64,000 nt of DNA from Gnetum montanum. Taxonomy: Eukaryota; Streptophyta; Gnetopsida; Gnetales; Gnetaceae. The notes under the pieces were generated by a model. That model was not told where the DNA came from and made no database searches. It worked only from the letters and a program-made list of their open reading frames with translations. Shown in pieces: positions 34,546-46,048 of this stretch (positions are counted from its first letter, which is position 1; the number at the start of each line of letters is the position of its first letter). The stretch spans positions 236,921-300,920 of the forward strand of contig MNCI01027315.1 in NCBI GenBank assembly GCA_015680685.1, given 5' to 3'. Made by a program: the position numbers and the translations under genes.

Positions 34546-34969
34546 CTTCAATATCTTCCTCAATAATGGTATAAATGATATGGATCCCATCATTTTTGGA
34601 CTAATGGAATTTATCATACATAATGCAATGCAATCAAGTTGTAAGCTTCAAAGGTGATGTTGAGTGGATTACCAAGAATACTCATGTATATCATTACATT
34701 CAATAAACATAAAATAGATTATAATACATATGATAAAGGGAAAATCCTATGTTGCCACGATATGAAGTAGAGAGAATATTTATGATTTTATGTCTTGTAA
34801 TTTTTATGGATTTCATGATTATAAGAAACAAATGAACAAACATAAACACACATTCATTGCAATCCCTCTTAGGGATAGGTGCAATGCTTGTATTGCAATT
34901 CCTATTAGGGACAAGTACAACACTACATATGAAAAGCAATTAGAAGCATTAACATATAACTACTAATCT
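34546..34969. other. AT-rich stretch with a 60-bp imperfect duplication
   Basis: No gene is recognised. CCCTCTTAGGGATAGGTGCAA (first 20 bases from about 34864) is repeated in changed form about 34 bp later as CCTATTAGGGACAAGTACAA. It may belong to the copia or the chromovirus remnant on either side. Confidence 0.4.
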
Positions 34970-37155
34970 CTTAAAGTCTACATTACTAGTCTCAAGTACT
35001 TCTTATATTCCTCTTCATCCTTAGAGTAGATCAAGATGTCATTAATGAAGACAATGATGAATTAATATAAATAAGGATATAACACACTATTCATCAAGTG
35101 CATGAAAACTATTGATGCATTAGTGAGTCCAAAGGGTATGACTGAGAACTTACAACATTCATATCTTATCTTGAAAGCTATTTTAGGCATACCCTCCTCT
35201 TACATTTGAACTTGACGATAATTAGACTTCAAATCAATCTTAGAGAACACCTTAACTTCCCTTAACTAATCAAATAGGTCATCAATCCTAAGTAAAGGGT
35301 ATTGATTTCTTACTTTCACCCAATTCATTTGTCTATAATATATACACAATCTTAAACTATCATCCTTCTTCTTCACAAAGAGCATTGGTGCATACCAAGG
35401 TAAAACACCTGGTCAAATCATACCTTTATCCAATATCTCCTTTATCTGCATCTTAAGGTCTGTAAGCTCTATTGAAGATATCTTGTGAGGTACCTTGAAT
35501 ATTCGTTGAGTTTTGGGCTTGAGTAGAATCTCAAATTCAATCTCTCTATGAGAAGGTACTTTAGGAAGTTTCTTCTCAAATACATCTAGGAACTCTTGGA
35601 CCATTGGGATTTGATCTATGTTCTACTTAGGCTCTTCATGCATAGAGATCATGAAATACCTATGACCTTGCTTAAGCGACTATTGAAACTTCTTAGTTGT
35701 TACCAAGTTAAGCTTAAGTTGTCTTTTACTTATCTGAATTATAACTTTCTTTTCACTTGCGAAAATAAGTGTGAGAGTCTTACTCTTACAATCCAAATGT
35801 CCATCATACTTAGCTAACCAATTCATTCCAAGAATTACATCCTACTCTCCAAATATCATTACCATAAAATCAATGTGCCACCTGCTACCTTGTATTATCA
35901 TCTCGATAGAAGGACACATGTCAAAAATTATAATACTAGGAGAATGTATTATTTGAACTATCAAAAAAGAAGTCATGGTTAAATGCTCAAGTTGCAAGAA
36001 AATCTAGGTTCCATAAAATAATGACTGGCACTAAGGTCAACAAGATCAAGATAGAAGATCCATCAATATTACCTATAGTGTCCATGATAGTGTTGGGTTA
36101 CTCATCCAATGGTTGATTTGTTAACGAATAAGCTCTTTTCTTGCACTTTAAATCCTTATTATAAACTATCATATGTTTCTAAGAGTTGGTTGATTCATTA
36201 GTAATGTTCTCAACTACTCTATTGGGATACATCCACTATCTATGTTTGGACCTACTGTAAGTATGACAATTGAGGCACTTACTCTTGAAATGTTTATTTT
36301 GACCACAAACATGATACTTGGGAGGATTAAGAGGTTTGCTACTACCTCCAAAAATCCAAGTCTATGTAGAACTATTGGATTTGATCATAGGTTAGGATCT
36401 TTTCTTAAGTTGAACTAGTGTCTTTTTCTTGCTTGAACCTATGTCTTGTACTTGATTGAAGTAGGAGATACTAAGCCTACATTGATGGAGTCAATTAGTC
36501 CACCAAAGAAGTGATTGGATATCTCTTTCTCATCATCCTATAGGTGAGGATCAAATCACACCAATTGGAGAAAATTTGCATCATGCTCAAAAATAGTAAG
36601 ATCATCTTGCTTTATGTTGGATAACTCATTGGCCTTAACCCTTCTAAACTCCTTGGATACATATCTCTCTTTGAAGGCTTTAACAAAGTCAATTCATTCC
36701 ATCTATTTATGCACCTACCCTCTATAATCCTAGTTATTTTTCACTAACAATTGGCTACACCCTTAAGTTGATGAGTAGTCAAATGAGTTTGTTACACTAA
36801 AGCATAATCCATGAGCTAGAAAGCTTCTTCCATCTCATTTAGTTAGTTCAAAGCTACTATAGGATCTTCAACACCATTAAAATATGGAGGTTTCAGCCTC
36901 CTAAAGAACTTCATGAGAGCTTGCTCAATGGACCTTCTACCACAACGTTTTGAGTTGTTAAGTTGATGTTCATTATTTCCAACATTAGATTGATTTTGAA
37001 TCATTAAATAAGTGCAGATTTCCTATATCAAATAATTTTTAGAGACTTTTCCACTAGGTTAATTAGAGTTTACCCTATTCAACCTTTTAAAGATTCTTCT
37101 TGGTAGCATCCTATAACACAAATTCCAAAATACTTATCTAAACTTCAACTCTAAT
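34970..37155 (-). mobile_element. Ty3/gypsy chromovirus-type (Del/Tekay-like) remnant: gag, protease, RT
   Basis: On the minus strand gag (about 36960-36260) reads LKPPYFNGVEDPIVALN, IDFVKAFKERYVSKEFRRVK and a knuckle CGQNKHFKSKC whose first Cys is lost. Protease-like sequence follows (about 36130-35650). RT begins in the open frame 35604-35413 with EFLDVFEKKLPKVPSHREIE, the hallmark of Del/Tekay chromoviruses, and continues through a region resembling [21 protein letters not shown], a (F)GLTNAS-like box and FINDILIYSKDEEEY to about 34975. The catalytic box FxDD is changed (FIND). Integrase and chromodomain are absent. The PBS-like minus sequence TTGGTATTAGAG lies at its 5' end (about 37145-37156). 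Confidence 0.85.
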
Positions 37156-37156
37156 A
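37145..37156 (-). promoter_or_regulatory. tRNA-Met-type primer site of the chromovirus remnant
   Basis: Minus TTGGTATTAGAG matches the tRNA-Met site TTGGTATCAGAG with one transition. It sits between the gag remnant and an LTR end. Confidence 0.75.
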
Positions 37157-37390
37157 CCAACTTTTAACACCCCATTAACTAGGCTTAAACTAAAAGGAAA
37201 TTACTTAAATAAGAAGTAAAATATGCAAAAACCAAAATTACTACTTAATAAAAACTGAATGGATGCCAAAAAAAATTAAAATGGGTAAAGTACTAGGCAT
37301 CCATAAAACAAATGCATAATGGAAAAAATGCACAATAAAAAGATAGAAACATTGTGAAAATAATGACAATAGCCTCACGTGTTCTAAATT
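37157..37390 (-). repeat. Partial 5' LTR of the chromovirus remnant
   Basis: The plus strand starts TTTTAACACCCCATTAAC, resembling the common chromovirus LTR end TGTAACACCC. It appears cut short at about 37390, where plus-strand RT sequence of another element begins. Confidence 0.55.
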
Positions 37391-38786
37391 TAACTTGTTT
37401 ACTAATAAAAGTAGGAAAAACCTTATTATCCAAGCCAAATATTATAAGAATAGCTATCCACTTTCAAGAATTGATGAAATGCTGATAAAAGTATTAGGCT
37501 GTCAACTATACTTTTTTAAAGGTGGATTTTCAAGTTATAATGAAATAATAGTATACAAGAATGATAGATACAAAATTTCATTCATCACAAAATGGAGAAC
37601 ATTTGGATACAAAAGAATGCCCTTTGGCTTATCAAATGCAAGGGCTACCTTTCAATGAGATATGCATACTACTGTTAACGAGCTCATTGCAAAAATTCTC
37701 ACTATGTATTTAGATGATATTACAATTTATTCAAAGCATAAGTTGGATCATATATTTCATCTGCATCAAATATTTAGCAAATGTAAAAAATTTTGAATTT
37801 CCTTAAATCCTAAAAAAATGGATTTTTGGAGTAAAATCATGTAACTTACTCAGGCATGTAATTTCTCACAAGGGAATAGCTATTGACTAAGCTAGAATAG
37901 AAGCTATTCAAGGTGTAGAGCATCCTATGAATAAGAAAACATCGAGGTCTTTCTTTGGGAAAGGAAACCTTGTTAAAAACTTCATGTATGGATTTATAGA
38001 AAGAACAAAGCTTCTTTCACAAATGTTTAAAAGGGATGTGGAAGTACAAAATATCAAAGAAGCACTTAAGACTTTAAACCAAATCAAGATAGCCATTTTA
38101 GAAGCCCCATCTTAGTGAAACCAAAGTTGAAAGACGATTTCTGGTTATATGTCTTTTCTTCAACAAATTCACTAGCTACAGTATTGACACAAAAATATGG
38201 AATAGAAGAAAAGCTAATTGGATTTTTTAGTTGCCAATTAAAAGAAACTAGAAGAAATTACTCTAAGCTTGAAAAAAAAAGCATTTGTTGTGATTAAAGC
38301 CTTGCGACGTGTTAAGTATTATTTACGAAACACTTTGATTCATGTTATGACTGTAGAGCTAGCTATAAGAAAATTTCTATCACAAAATGAAATTTGACTT
38401 AAAAGAGCTAATTGGAAAATAAAACTTCAACAATTTAGGTTACTCTAGAAAGATTCCGAACATTTAAGAATATGAGATTAGTTAGAATGATGGTAAGAGA
38501 TTCTAGACAAGAAGTATTAGTTTCTCATGAAATTACAAATTGCTACAATGTCATAGTAAAGTTTCTTATTAGCCAAGAAATTCCCAAGAATCTATTGAAA
38601 AGTAAAGAAAGAGCTTTCATAACTAAGACCAAGAAGTACATTTACATTCAAGGAATTCTTTATAGAAGATATTTTAGAGGCATCTTGCTAGAATGTGCAT
38701 TTAACCAAAAAATTGAAGAAATACTGAAGCAATTTCATAATAGTTTGGGCTTATATTATGAGTCTCTTAGAACCAAAATGCAACAT
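37391..38786 (+). mobile_element. Ty3/gypsy pol remnant: RT, RNase H, start of integrase
   Basis: RT reads SYPLSRIDEMLIKVLGCQLY, ISFITKWRTFGYKRMPFGLS, the catalytic box MYLDDITIYSK (about 37706-37740) and a SLNPKKMDF segment. RNase H follows (about 38110-38340) with YVFSSTNSLATVLTQKYG. A region at 38472-38789 leads to FHNSLGLYYESLRTK, the integrase H2C2 start. The catalytic YLDD is intact but the frame is broken repeatedly. The RT N-terminus is missing at the left, and the integrase is cut at 38786 by element 3a. A Tat-like affiliation is a guess. Confidence 0.8.
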
Positions 38787-39618
38787 TGATGAGTCATCAT
38801 TTGGGGTGACAGCGATATCGCTGTCGCGATATCACAACCCAACCCGCGATATCGCGGCCTATCTTCTCATCTATAAATAAGAGGTAGACAGATCATCAAG
38901 AGATCATTAGGAAGTTAGTTTTAGAGTTAAGTTTTGATTTCAGTTCTTATTTTTCCTCTCAACCCTTTTCCTCTCCGTGTATGCCCGTAGTGTGATGAAT
39001 GTAATTGTACGGAATCCTTTATTCGAGTGTGACATACTTGGACATGCACATGATCGACAATAAAGATCGAGATTACTTCATCATTGCAGCATTCACTTAG
39101 TTTAATCATTTGATTAATTGTTATTGTTATGGTTATTTATCGCTCTCCTAGTTAATATCTTCTCATCCTAAATCCCTGTTAAACCTAGAATGAGTATGAG
39201 TTGATTACGAGCATTTAAGTGTGACTACTTGGTAACCCTGTATCATACCTAGGATCTGCACTTGGTAATCCCAGTTGTAGTCGTGCACAAAGTCCAAGAT
39301 GTGTATGGATAATCAAGGAACAGATACTCATCGCACTTAGGCTAGATTAGATTCTCTCACCCTCTCTCTCCTAGATTAGTAAATATTACTTTCCATTGCC
39401 TTCAAGAGTAGCATTAGATTAGAACACATCATACGCCTCACTCTGGACTAAACCATATGTGATAAAGATAATACTAGTCCAGGTGGGAAGACAACGAATT
39501 GTGACCTAAGGCTAACTGTCTAGATGCCACAACTAATTTGTCTGTGGAGTTCGACCAGATTGTTCGTGTAATGCTCGTATTCGTATGGTTGAGTGTAGGG
39601 GTACCTCGCCACTCATCA
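38787..39618 (+). repeat. Element 3a 5' LTR
   Basis: 832 bp, TGATGAGTCATCA...CTCATCA. U3 has perfect palindromes CAGCGATATCGCTG (38810-38823) and CGCGATATCGCG (38845-38856), then the TATA box CTATAAATAA (38871-38880). AATAAAG near 39058 is a likely polyadenylation signal. Confidence 0.88.
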
Positions 39619-39638
39619 TTGGTGTTGTTGCCGGGGAT
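39619..39638 (+). promoter_or_regulatory. Element 3a primer-binding site (tRNA-Asp type)
   Basis: TTGGTGTTGTTGCCGGGGAT follows the LTR end without a gap and matches the tRNA-Asp-type site with few changes. Confidence 0.85.
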
Positions 39639-39760
39639 GGTGCTAGTTATCTAGATTAGTTATATCATACAAGGTCTCCGTACAGGACTTAACGATATAT
39701 CTTTTACAAAAAAAATAATTATAAAAAGTCACATATAAATTCACACACAATTTCACAACC

Positions 39761-41749
39761 ATGCCTCTCCTACAAGATTATAATAATGCCACACTTAGTG
39801 AGGAAGTTCATTGGAGAACCAATGAATTATATGACAATGAAGATTGGAGTACACAACCCTAGGTGGGGGTTTCTTATGAACATAAACGAAAGCAACATCA
39901 TCCCAACACACGAAAGAATAAATTATGAGATGATGATGAACCCCCATTGGCCACTACAAGCCTAACGCAAATACAAGAGGTTGTTCGAATCTTCCATAGG
40001 CATCGTAAAGAGAGCCATCTACCCAGGCTCGATTTAAACAACTTTTCCAATTTTTTAGGAGGCTATGACTTAGATCTGCATCAACATTTACAAGACTTCT
40101 ACGATGCTTGCGCATGGAACAACATTGATAATGGTTGGAAAAAACTCAAGCTCTTTCCTATGAGACTCGTTGGCCAAGAAAAAGTATGGTATAGATCGTT
40201 AAAACCAAATTCAATATGACGTTGGCCAACAATGGTAGAACTCTTTAACAAAAGATATCAAACCTACGCAAGAGTGTCAGCCTTGACAAAAAAAATCCAA
40301 GAGTGGAAACAAGCACAACATGAACCCTTGGACATGGCCTTCGAAAGATATTATGCATTGTTGAACAACTATCCAGGCCATGGGTTTTCCAAGGAAAGGC
40401 TAATGTACCATGTCATTGATGGTCTTCGTGATGCAACAAGAAAGATCCTAGGGATGTATGCCCAAGGACAACTATACGAACTACGAACCCATCAAGTCCA
40501 AGAGCTTATTAAGCAGGTAGCAAAAGAAGAAGGAGAAATGACTAGATGGGAGAGTGTTGAAAAATATCAATGGAACCAAAGTCTCAATTTAACAAAGGTC
40601 AATGATCATAAAAAGGAGAGATCAACCCATCTCAAGGTGGAAGAACCATCTTTGCCAATACAACAATCATTAGAAGAAGTCGAGGCAAAGATTAATACTA
40701 TGTTGGAATGGACGTATAAAAAGTGTGGAGAATATATTGATCTCATTGGAGATAGAGTTCTGATAACCCAAGAAGTAGGACAAAGTATTAGTAGACAATC
40801 AGAAAGAAGGGTAGAAGAGAATAAGAACTTAACTGCCAATCATACATATGAATGCAACATTTGCCTGTACGATCACCCCAACAACCAGTGCCCAATCTTG
40901 TTACATTTATATGAGCATTGGAGAAACACGTTACACCCAGAGTTTGTACAGAGATACTATGTTCGACCATAGTGGCAACAATCCCAGTCATGGGGGAGAC
41001 CACCCCTAAACTGGAGACATCCTTCATATTATCTGAACCCAAATGCTTATCTTGTTCAAGATCTTGTTTCTCCAATTGGGCCAACGCACTTTATCTCACC
41101 ACATTACCATTCTCCTCAATACTATCAACCCCTATCCTCTCCAACACAACCACCACCTTGGATACCTTACACTTCTCCTCAATTTCAACATTCTCATCCT
41201 TTTCCTCCTTCTACATTGCCACTAATTGTTCCTAAGGTGCTTGCACCACAGCAACAACCCACGAATGCTACTTGTGCTCCTATTTCCAATAGCAGTGAGA
41301 GACCTCAACTACATCAAAGGTGTCCCTTCTTTAGAAATGACCCTAGGAAGGAACAACACAATTTCGAGGCCACTGCATCCTCCAACTTAGCACAAGTCCC
41401 ACACTATTGTGCACCCTTGTCTTCAAACCCAACGCCTCATGTTACTTCATCAAGGCCACCAATCAACACTCCAACAACCATATGGCCTAATGAACACAGC
41501 CATGGAAGGCATCATCCTAATCCTTGCATACCATCTAACAGTTCCAAATATCATAGTGGGTCAACTTGTTATCTAGAAACTACATCTTACAAATTGTCCC
41601 ACTATGCTTACTACAATCAAGTGTGTGAACCTAGATGGGGTAAGTATGACCAAGTTCCAATGCTTCCAACATGCAAGGATCCTCATCCTTTATTTATTAA
41701 TCCTCGCCATGCTCAACCGCTTAGTTATGGGGGATACCCCCCATTCTAG
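39761..41749 (+). pseudogene. Element 3a gag, one frame with four in-frame stops
   Basis: From ATG 39761 the same frame runs to TAG 41747-41749, about 662 codons, broken by stops at 39860, 39926, 40217 and 40970 and by no frameshift. The core has LDLNNFSNFLGGYDLDLHQH and LDMAFERYYALLNNYPGHGF (retrotransposon gag domain, roughly residues 85-240). A knuckle-like CNICLYDHPNNQC follows near 40856-40894. The last 250 residues are Pro/Gln/Ser/Tyr-rich. It is the best-preserved gag here and lies in the same order and pattern as the gags of elements 1 and 2. Strangely for its age, the frame is otherwise clean. Confidence 0.88.
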
Positions 41750-41966
41750 TAACAAGTAGGATTAATAACCACTTTTTATTTTCTTTCATTTTACAACTTT
41801 TTCTTTTTTGATTTTTCATTTTTCAATTTCTTGTTTGTCTTTTTGTTTCTTTTTATGCTTTTGTAAGTAATCTCATCTACGAATAAAACACTCATGTGGA
41901 TCATTGGTTGAGGTGTGTTCTATGTTATCGAGTCTCAAGTGATCAATTATTTGGATAGTGAGCCCA
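41750..41966. other. T-rich stretch between gag and LTR-like fragment
   Basis: Long T-rich run (about 41772-41862) without coding features. No polypurine tract is visible before the LTR-like fragment at 41967. Confidence 0.5.
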
Positions 41967-42108
41967 TTATACCCACTCATCGCACTTAGGCTAGATTAGA
42001 TTCTCTTACCCTCTCTCTCCTAGATTAGTGAATATTACTTTCCATTACCTTCAGGAGTAGCATTAGATTAGAACACATCATACACCTCACTCTGGACTAA
42101 ACCATACG
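41967..42108 (+). repeat. Internal LTR fragment ending at an assembly N
   Basis: About 140 bp starting ACTCATCGCACTTAGGCTAG match the 3a LTR near 39330-39452 almost exactly, and end at N 42109. The flanking sequence is not an LTR boundary. An assembly misjoin is likely. Confidence 0.8.
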
Positions 42109-42109
42109 N

Positions 42110-42680
42110 TAGGACATCATCTAGGGTAATTAACTATAGAACTTAGAATAATTGTGCCCAAAAATCATTTAATCCCTAGGCATACTAGGAAACTAAAATT
42201 GGAAACCACCTATGTCATAGGACTCATTATTACAATTTTTCGAGCAATATCACACGTGATAACATAAGATCATTAATTAAGGCAAGCAATAAGGTATAAC
42301 TTAACTTCAAGAACAACCTTACTAACGCTTGGCCCCGTGTGATTGCAGATGATGCCAAAACGTGGACAACAGGAAGATCCTACTCAAGGTGGAAGCAAAT
42401 GATCTCAGAGAGGTGGAAGACAAGACCCTGTTGGACAACATACAGAATAGGAGGAGCAATCGTTCAGTATTCATCAAGAAGACCCTCCTACCATACAGTT
42501 CGGGTAGGTAGAAGGAGGAGCTATTGTAGCGCCTAAATAGGGACAACATCTCACGTTGCCCCAAGATTGTGTTCAGGCCATCCATGAAAAGTCCACATTT
42601 TCTACGGTGATTGTGGAATTGAACTTCAAATTTTTGATTGGTAATGAGGCATCTAAGGGATTAGCCTCTTGTGGTTGCAA
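42110..42680 (+). pseudogene. Start of a third ORF of an Athila-like element
   Basis: An acceptor-like GTGTGATTGCAG precedes ATG 42349, as in elements 1 and 2. The frame is disrupted soon after, but LPQDCVQAIHEKSTFSTVIV followed by ELNFKFLIGN resembles the segment near 57380-57480 of element 2 (...AYLDAIKPSEVQ...LQELKFGPFL). It is cut near 42600-42690, where the sequence turns into the minus-strand protease/gag of element 3b. Confidence 0.55.
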
Positions 42681-42699
42681 GGACTTAGTTGGACTATTG

Positions 42700-45111
42700 G
42701 TTCTAAAGAAAGGTCTTTTCTTCATGCGGTTGTCAGAACTAATAGTAGATTGAGAGTTAATAACCCTCGTAGCATTACGTTGCTGTGGCTGGGTAGGGAG
42801 CTCACCCTACATAGCTAGAGCAGGTGGTAATGGAGATATGGGTGGAAGAGATGTAGTCGGATGAGAAAAATAATATGTTTGTGGAACATCACCCCTAGGA
42901 GAAGGAGTTTGTTAATACTCATGAGCTTGGTAGTGAGGTTAAGGAGTGACGTGACCAGTAGAGTCACGTGGAGAGATTGGCTGCTACACGTAATATCCAT
43001 ATGGGTCAGGTTGACGGTAAGGATATTGTTACCGTGGTGGTGGCATTCCCCATGATTTTAGGTGCTACCATTGTTGATATTTCTCAATTGGTTGTGGTGG
43101 AGTTCCACTTAGATTAGACATTAAGGATTGCTGGAACTGTCTTGGGTTGCCTTGAGGATAAGGTAACCTTTGGGCTATTTGCCTTCTATTTAATCATGGG
43201 TTGAGTGCATACATCCCAGACTCTTGCAGATGTAAGATTACAAGGCAACATCCCTTAGGATGGTCATATTTGCATATCTTGCATCCACTATCATTGTCTG
43301 TATTTGAATCCACAACCTCTTCGATGATGGAAACTTTGCCCTTACTTTTGTTACGTGCATATTCAACTTCTCTCTTTTTTCTCTTTCCGCGATCACTACC
43401 TTGCTCTCTAGACTCCTCTACTATTTTGAGAACAGTTTGAAATCTATTATCTAGGGAATCCCACATTTATTTTAACTTTGCCGATATTTCTGATGCCAAC
43501 TTTTGAATAACCAAAGTTTTCCTTTTTACCATCTCTTCGAGTGGTGACTCTTCTTCATCCTCACAAAATCTTACTCCCTTATTTCAGAGGGAAGGATCTC
43601 TATTATATTCCTCCACACTCTCTCTTTTCCTTAGCTCACCTTCCTCTTTAGAAACTTGCTTCAACAATCTTTGTACTTGATGGGCCCTAAGCTCAAATAG
43701 TCTTCCTTGGGCATAAGTCCCAAGGGTTCTTCATGTTTCATGCCTAAGCCCATCTATGAGATGGTGTAGTTGATCCCTCTACGAATAGCCATGGCCAAGA
43801 AAACAATGTAATAGTGCATAATATTGGCCCATGGCAGCATCCAAGGGTTCATGTCCTTCTTGTTTCCACCCTTGGATTTGTTTTCGCAGGTTGGACACTC
43901 AGGAGTATGTTTGGTACTTATCGTTGAACAATTCTAATATGGTACTCCACCTATGAATGGATTTCAGTTCTAAGGATTGGTACCAGCTCTCTACTTCTTT
44001 GACTAGTGTCCATGGAAATGAATTTAGTTTTTGCCATTCATTTTCTATGTTTTGTAAGGCACATGCATCAGGAAATGCTTAAAGATGATTTTGAGAATCA
44101 GCGTTGTATCCTCCTTCAAATTGTGGGATATTGTTCATGTCTAATCTCTTAATCCTACTATCTTTTCAGTGCCTTGTTGGAACTTTAACAACCTTAGTTA
44201 TGTCTAGCATACTTCGAGTAGCGAGTAGGGGTTCATCATGATCATCTCGTCTGTGGCTTCTATGATGCCTATGTTGTTCCCTACTTTCCCTTCTTCTGTA
44301 TTGTGATTCTCTAGAATGCCCTCGTCCCCTTTCCTAACTATTTTGTCTATGACTCCCACCTTTCGTACCTTTATCCTCATGGTCTTTTCCTTTATGACTG
44401 TGTTTAGATCTTGAAGGAGAGGGTGAAGGAGATGATGAAGGTGAAGAAGAAGGAGGACTGTCACCATGATGGTGCCTACTACCTTCTCTTCGGTGGTTGC
44501 AGACTTGCTTGCGATTACGATCAGCATGTCCATCTTTATCATGCATGTGTGTTCCTTTGTTGGATCCTTTCTATCTATTGGTATCAGAACCAAGGTTATG
44601 GATGGTTGAATGAAGGTTCTGATACATAACCCCTTGACCAAAGTCAACGAGAGGAACATCATTTCACGGGAAACCTCCTGAGGCAGGTTCACCACCCTCA
44701 TTTTCACTTATGACATGCAGGACATTCCGAGATGACTTCCCCTTCATGGATTCATGATGTCTCTGATGTTGTAGATCCCTTTGACTTGTGCCTCCATGGA
44801 TTGATACTCTCTCGAGTCATGATCATGCACAACGTACTCTGCCTGTAAGTGTTGCATGCCAATTTGTGTGAGATCATGAAGAAGCATGCCCAGGACTAAG
44901 CAATCAGGAGGTAACACTATGTTACTTTCTAAATCACACCAACGTAGTTGTTCATCCTGGTGGAGGATAAAGGTAAAGTTTGATATATATTCATCAGGAT
45001 GAACATAGATCACGTGGGACTAGCAGATTATCATCATGTGCACTATGCCTCCGATTGTTCCTTGTATCATACCTAAGCAGTGAAACACTTTCATAAGAAG
45101 AAGGAGACATA
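42700..45111 (-). pseudogene. Element 3b gag
   Basis: ATG 45111 (MSPSSYESVS...) then a frame change into HPDEYISNFTFILHQDEQLR. A Ser/Pro-rich and basic stretch (44707-44334) is longer than in element 1. The gag core is badly broken. The knuckle-like CKICKYDHPKGC lies near 43300-43265. The tail continues to about 42700, ending in the region that precedes protease in element 1. Confidence 0.8.
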
Positions 45112-45224
45112 ATTTTCTATTCAGTGTGAAATATATTATTATTATTTTTTTCCTGTAATAAACCCTAAGGGTTTGTTCCAACAATGGGAAATATTTCCTA
45201 AGTTCGAATTAGCGCACAAACAAC

Positions 45225-45249
45225 AAAGTCCCCGGCAACGGCGCCAATG
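45225..45249 (-). promoter_or_regulatory. Element 3b primer-binding site (tRNA-Asp type)
   Basis: Minus strand TTGGCGCCGTTGCCGGGGAC directly follows the LTR; this is an essentially perfect tRNA-Asp-type site, the best of the four in the window. Confidence 0.92.
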
Positions 45250-46048
45250 ATGAGCGACGAGGTATCCCTATGCTCAACCATATGAATACAAGTGTACATG
45301 CACGATCTGATCAAATTCCAAGAACTAAGTGCTTATGCACCTTTGTGGAACAAGGACAGGTTGATCAATTGTTGTCTTCCCAAGCTTACTTCTATGGCAC
45401 GATTGTATGGTTAAGGAAACTTGAGGTATATGATTTTTATGGATTTTATGTTTTTATGTCCTAATGCTAAAAAGGGAGGAGAAAGATAACTAAGTAGCTA
45501 ATTTAATTTAACTACTCAACTTTGCTTTAACTAGTCATGACACCAACATCTGTTCTCACTTGCTGTACACATCCTGAACCAATGCAACACTATTGGGATT
45601 ACCAAACGCTAATTGTTACTGGGTTACCAAGCGTTACATGCATACTCGAAGTGGTTGTACTAAGTGTGCTTACTTAGGAGAGTTGTAGGATGAGAGATAG
45701 AACATTAATTAACTAAGAAAAGCATTAAGTAACAGTAATTAACATTAATTAATCTATTCTGAATGCTACAAGGTTTATCACAAAGTTCATCTTTATTGCC
45801 GTACACAAGGTGTGCTCAAGTACACAATGCTTGAATAAAGATCTATTCACTTTATGACTCCTACTATGGGTACTTAGAAATAATTCTATTCTTGGAAAGG
45901 GAAAAAGGCAAGAGTTTGGGTAAGGGACTAAGACTAACTACCAAAACCAAGTGCACCAACCTCTTATTTATAAGCAACGAGGCAGGTCCTGATATCGGAT
46001 GCCTGATATCACGTGGAAGGCTCCGATATCATGGTCCATATATCACAG
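45250..46048 (-). repeat. Element 3b 5' LTR
   Basis: About 0.8 kb, TGATGAGCGACG...TTCATCA on the plus strand. Read on the minus strand, GATATC occurs several times near 45994-46035 (with CACGTG-like ACGTGG), then the TATA box TTATAAATAA (about 45962-45972), then AATAAAG near 45797. Related to the 3a LTR. Confidence 0.88.

Larger units (their letters stand above)
38787..42108 (+). mobile_element. Element 3a: Athila-like element with LTR and gag only
   Basis: A 5' LTR (38787-39618) is followed by a tRNA-Asp-type primer site and a gag ORF. After gag (ends 41749) comes a T-rich stretch, and then 41967-42107 repeats part of the 5' LTR (about 39330-39452) up to a single N. No protease, RT or integrase lies between. 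It is either a gag-only non-autonomous derivative or a collapsed assembly. Confidence 0.75.
42690..46048 (-). mobile_element. Element 3b: Athila-like element, 5' LTR and gag
   Basis: Right LTR 45250-46048, primer site 45225-45249 and gag 45111 to about 42700 on the minus strand. Homology to element 1 (25800-28173) runs along the gag and its tail. Protease, RT and integrase are missing at the left. The right end TTCATCA adjoins copy B of the large repeat exactly at CCTAACCTCACAAG, so the insertion point is clear on that side. Confidence 0.85.
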
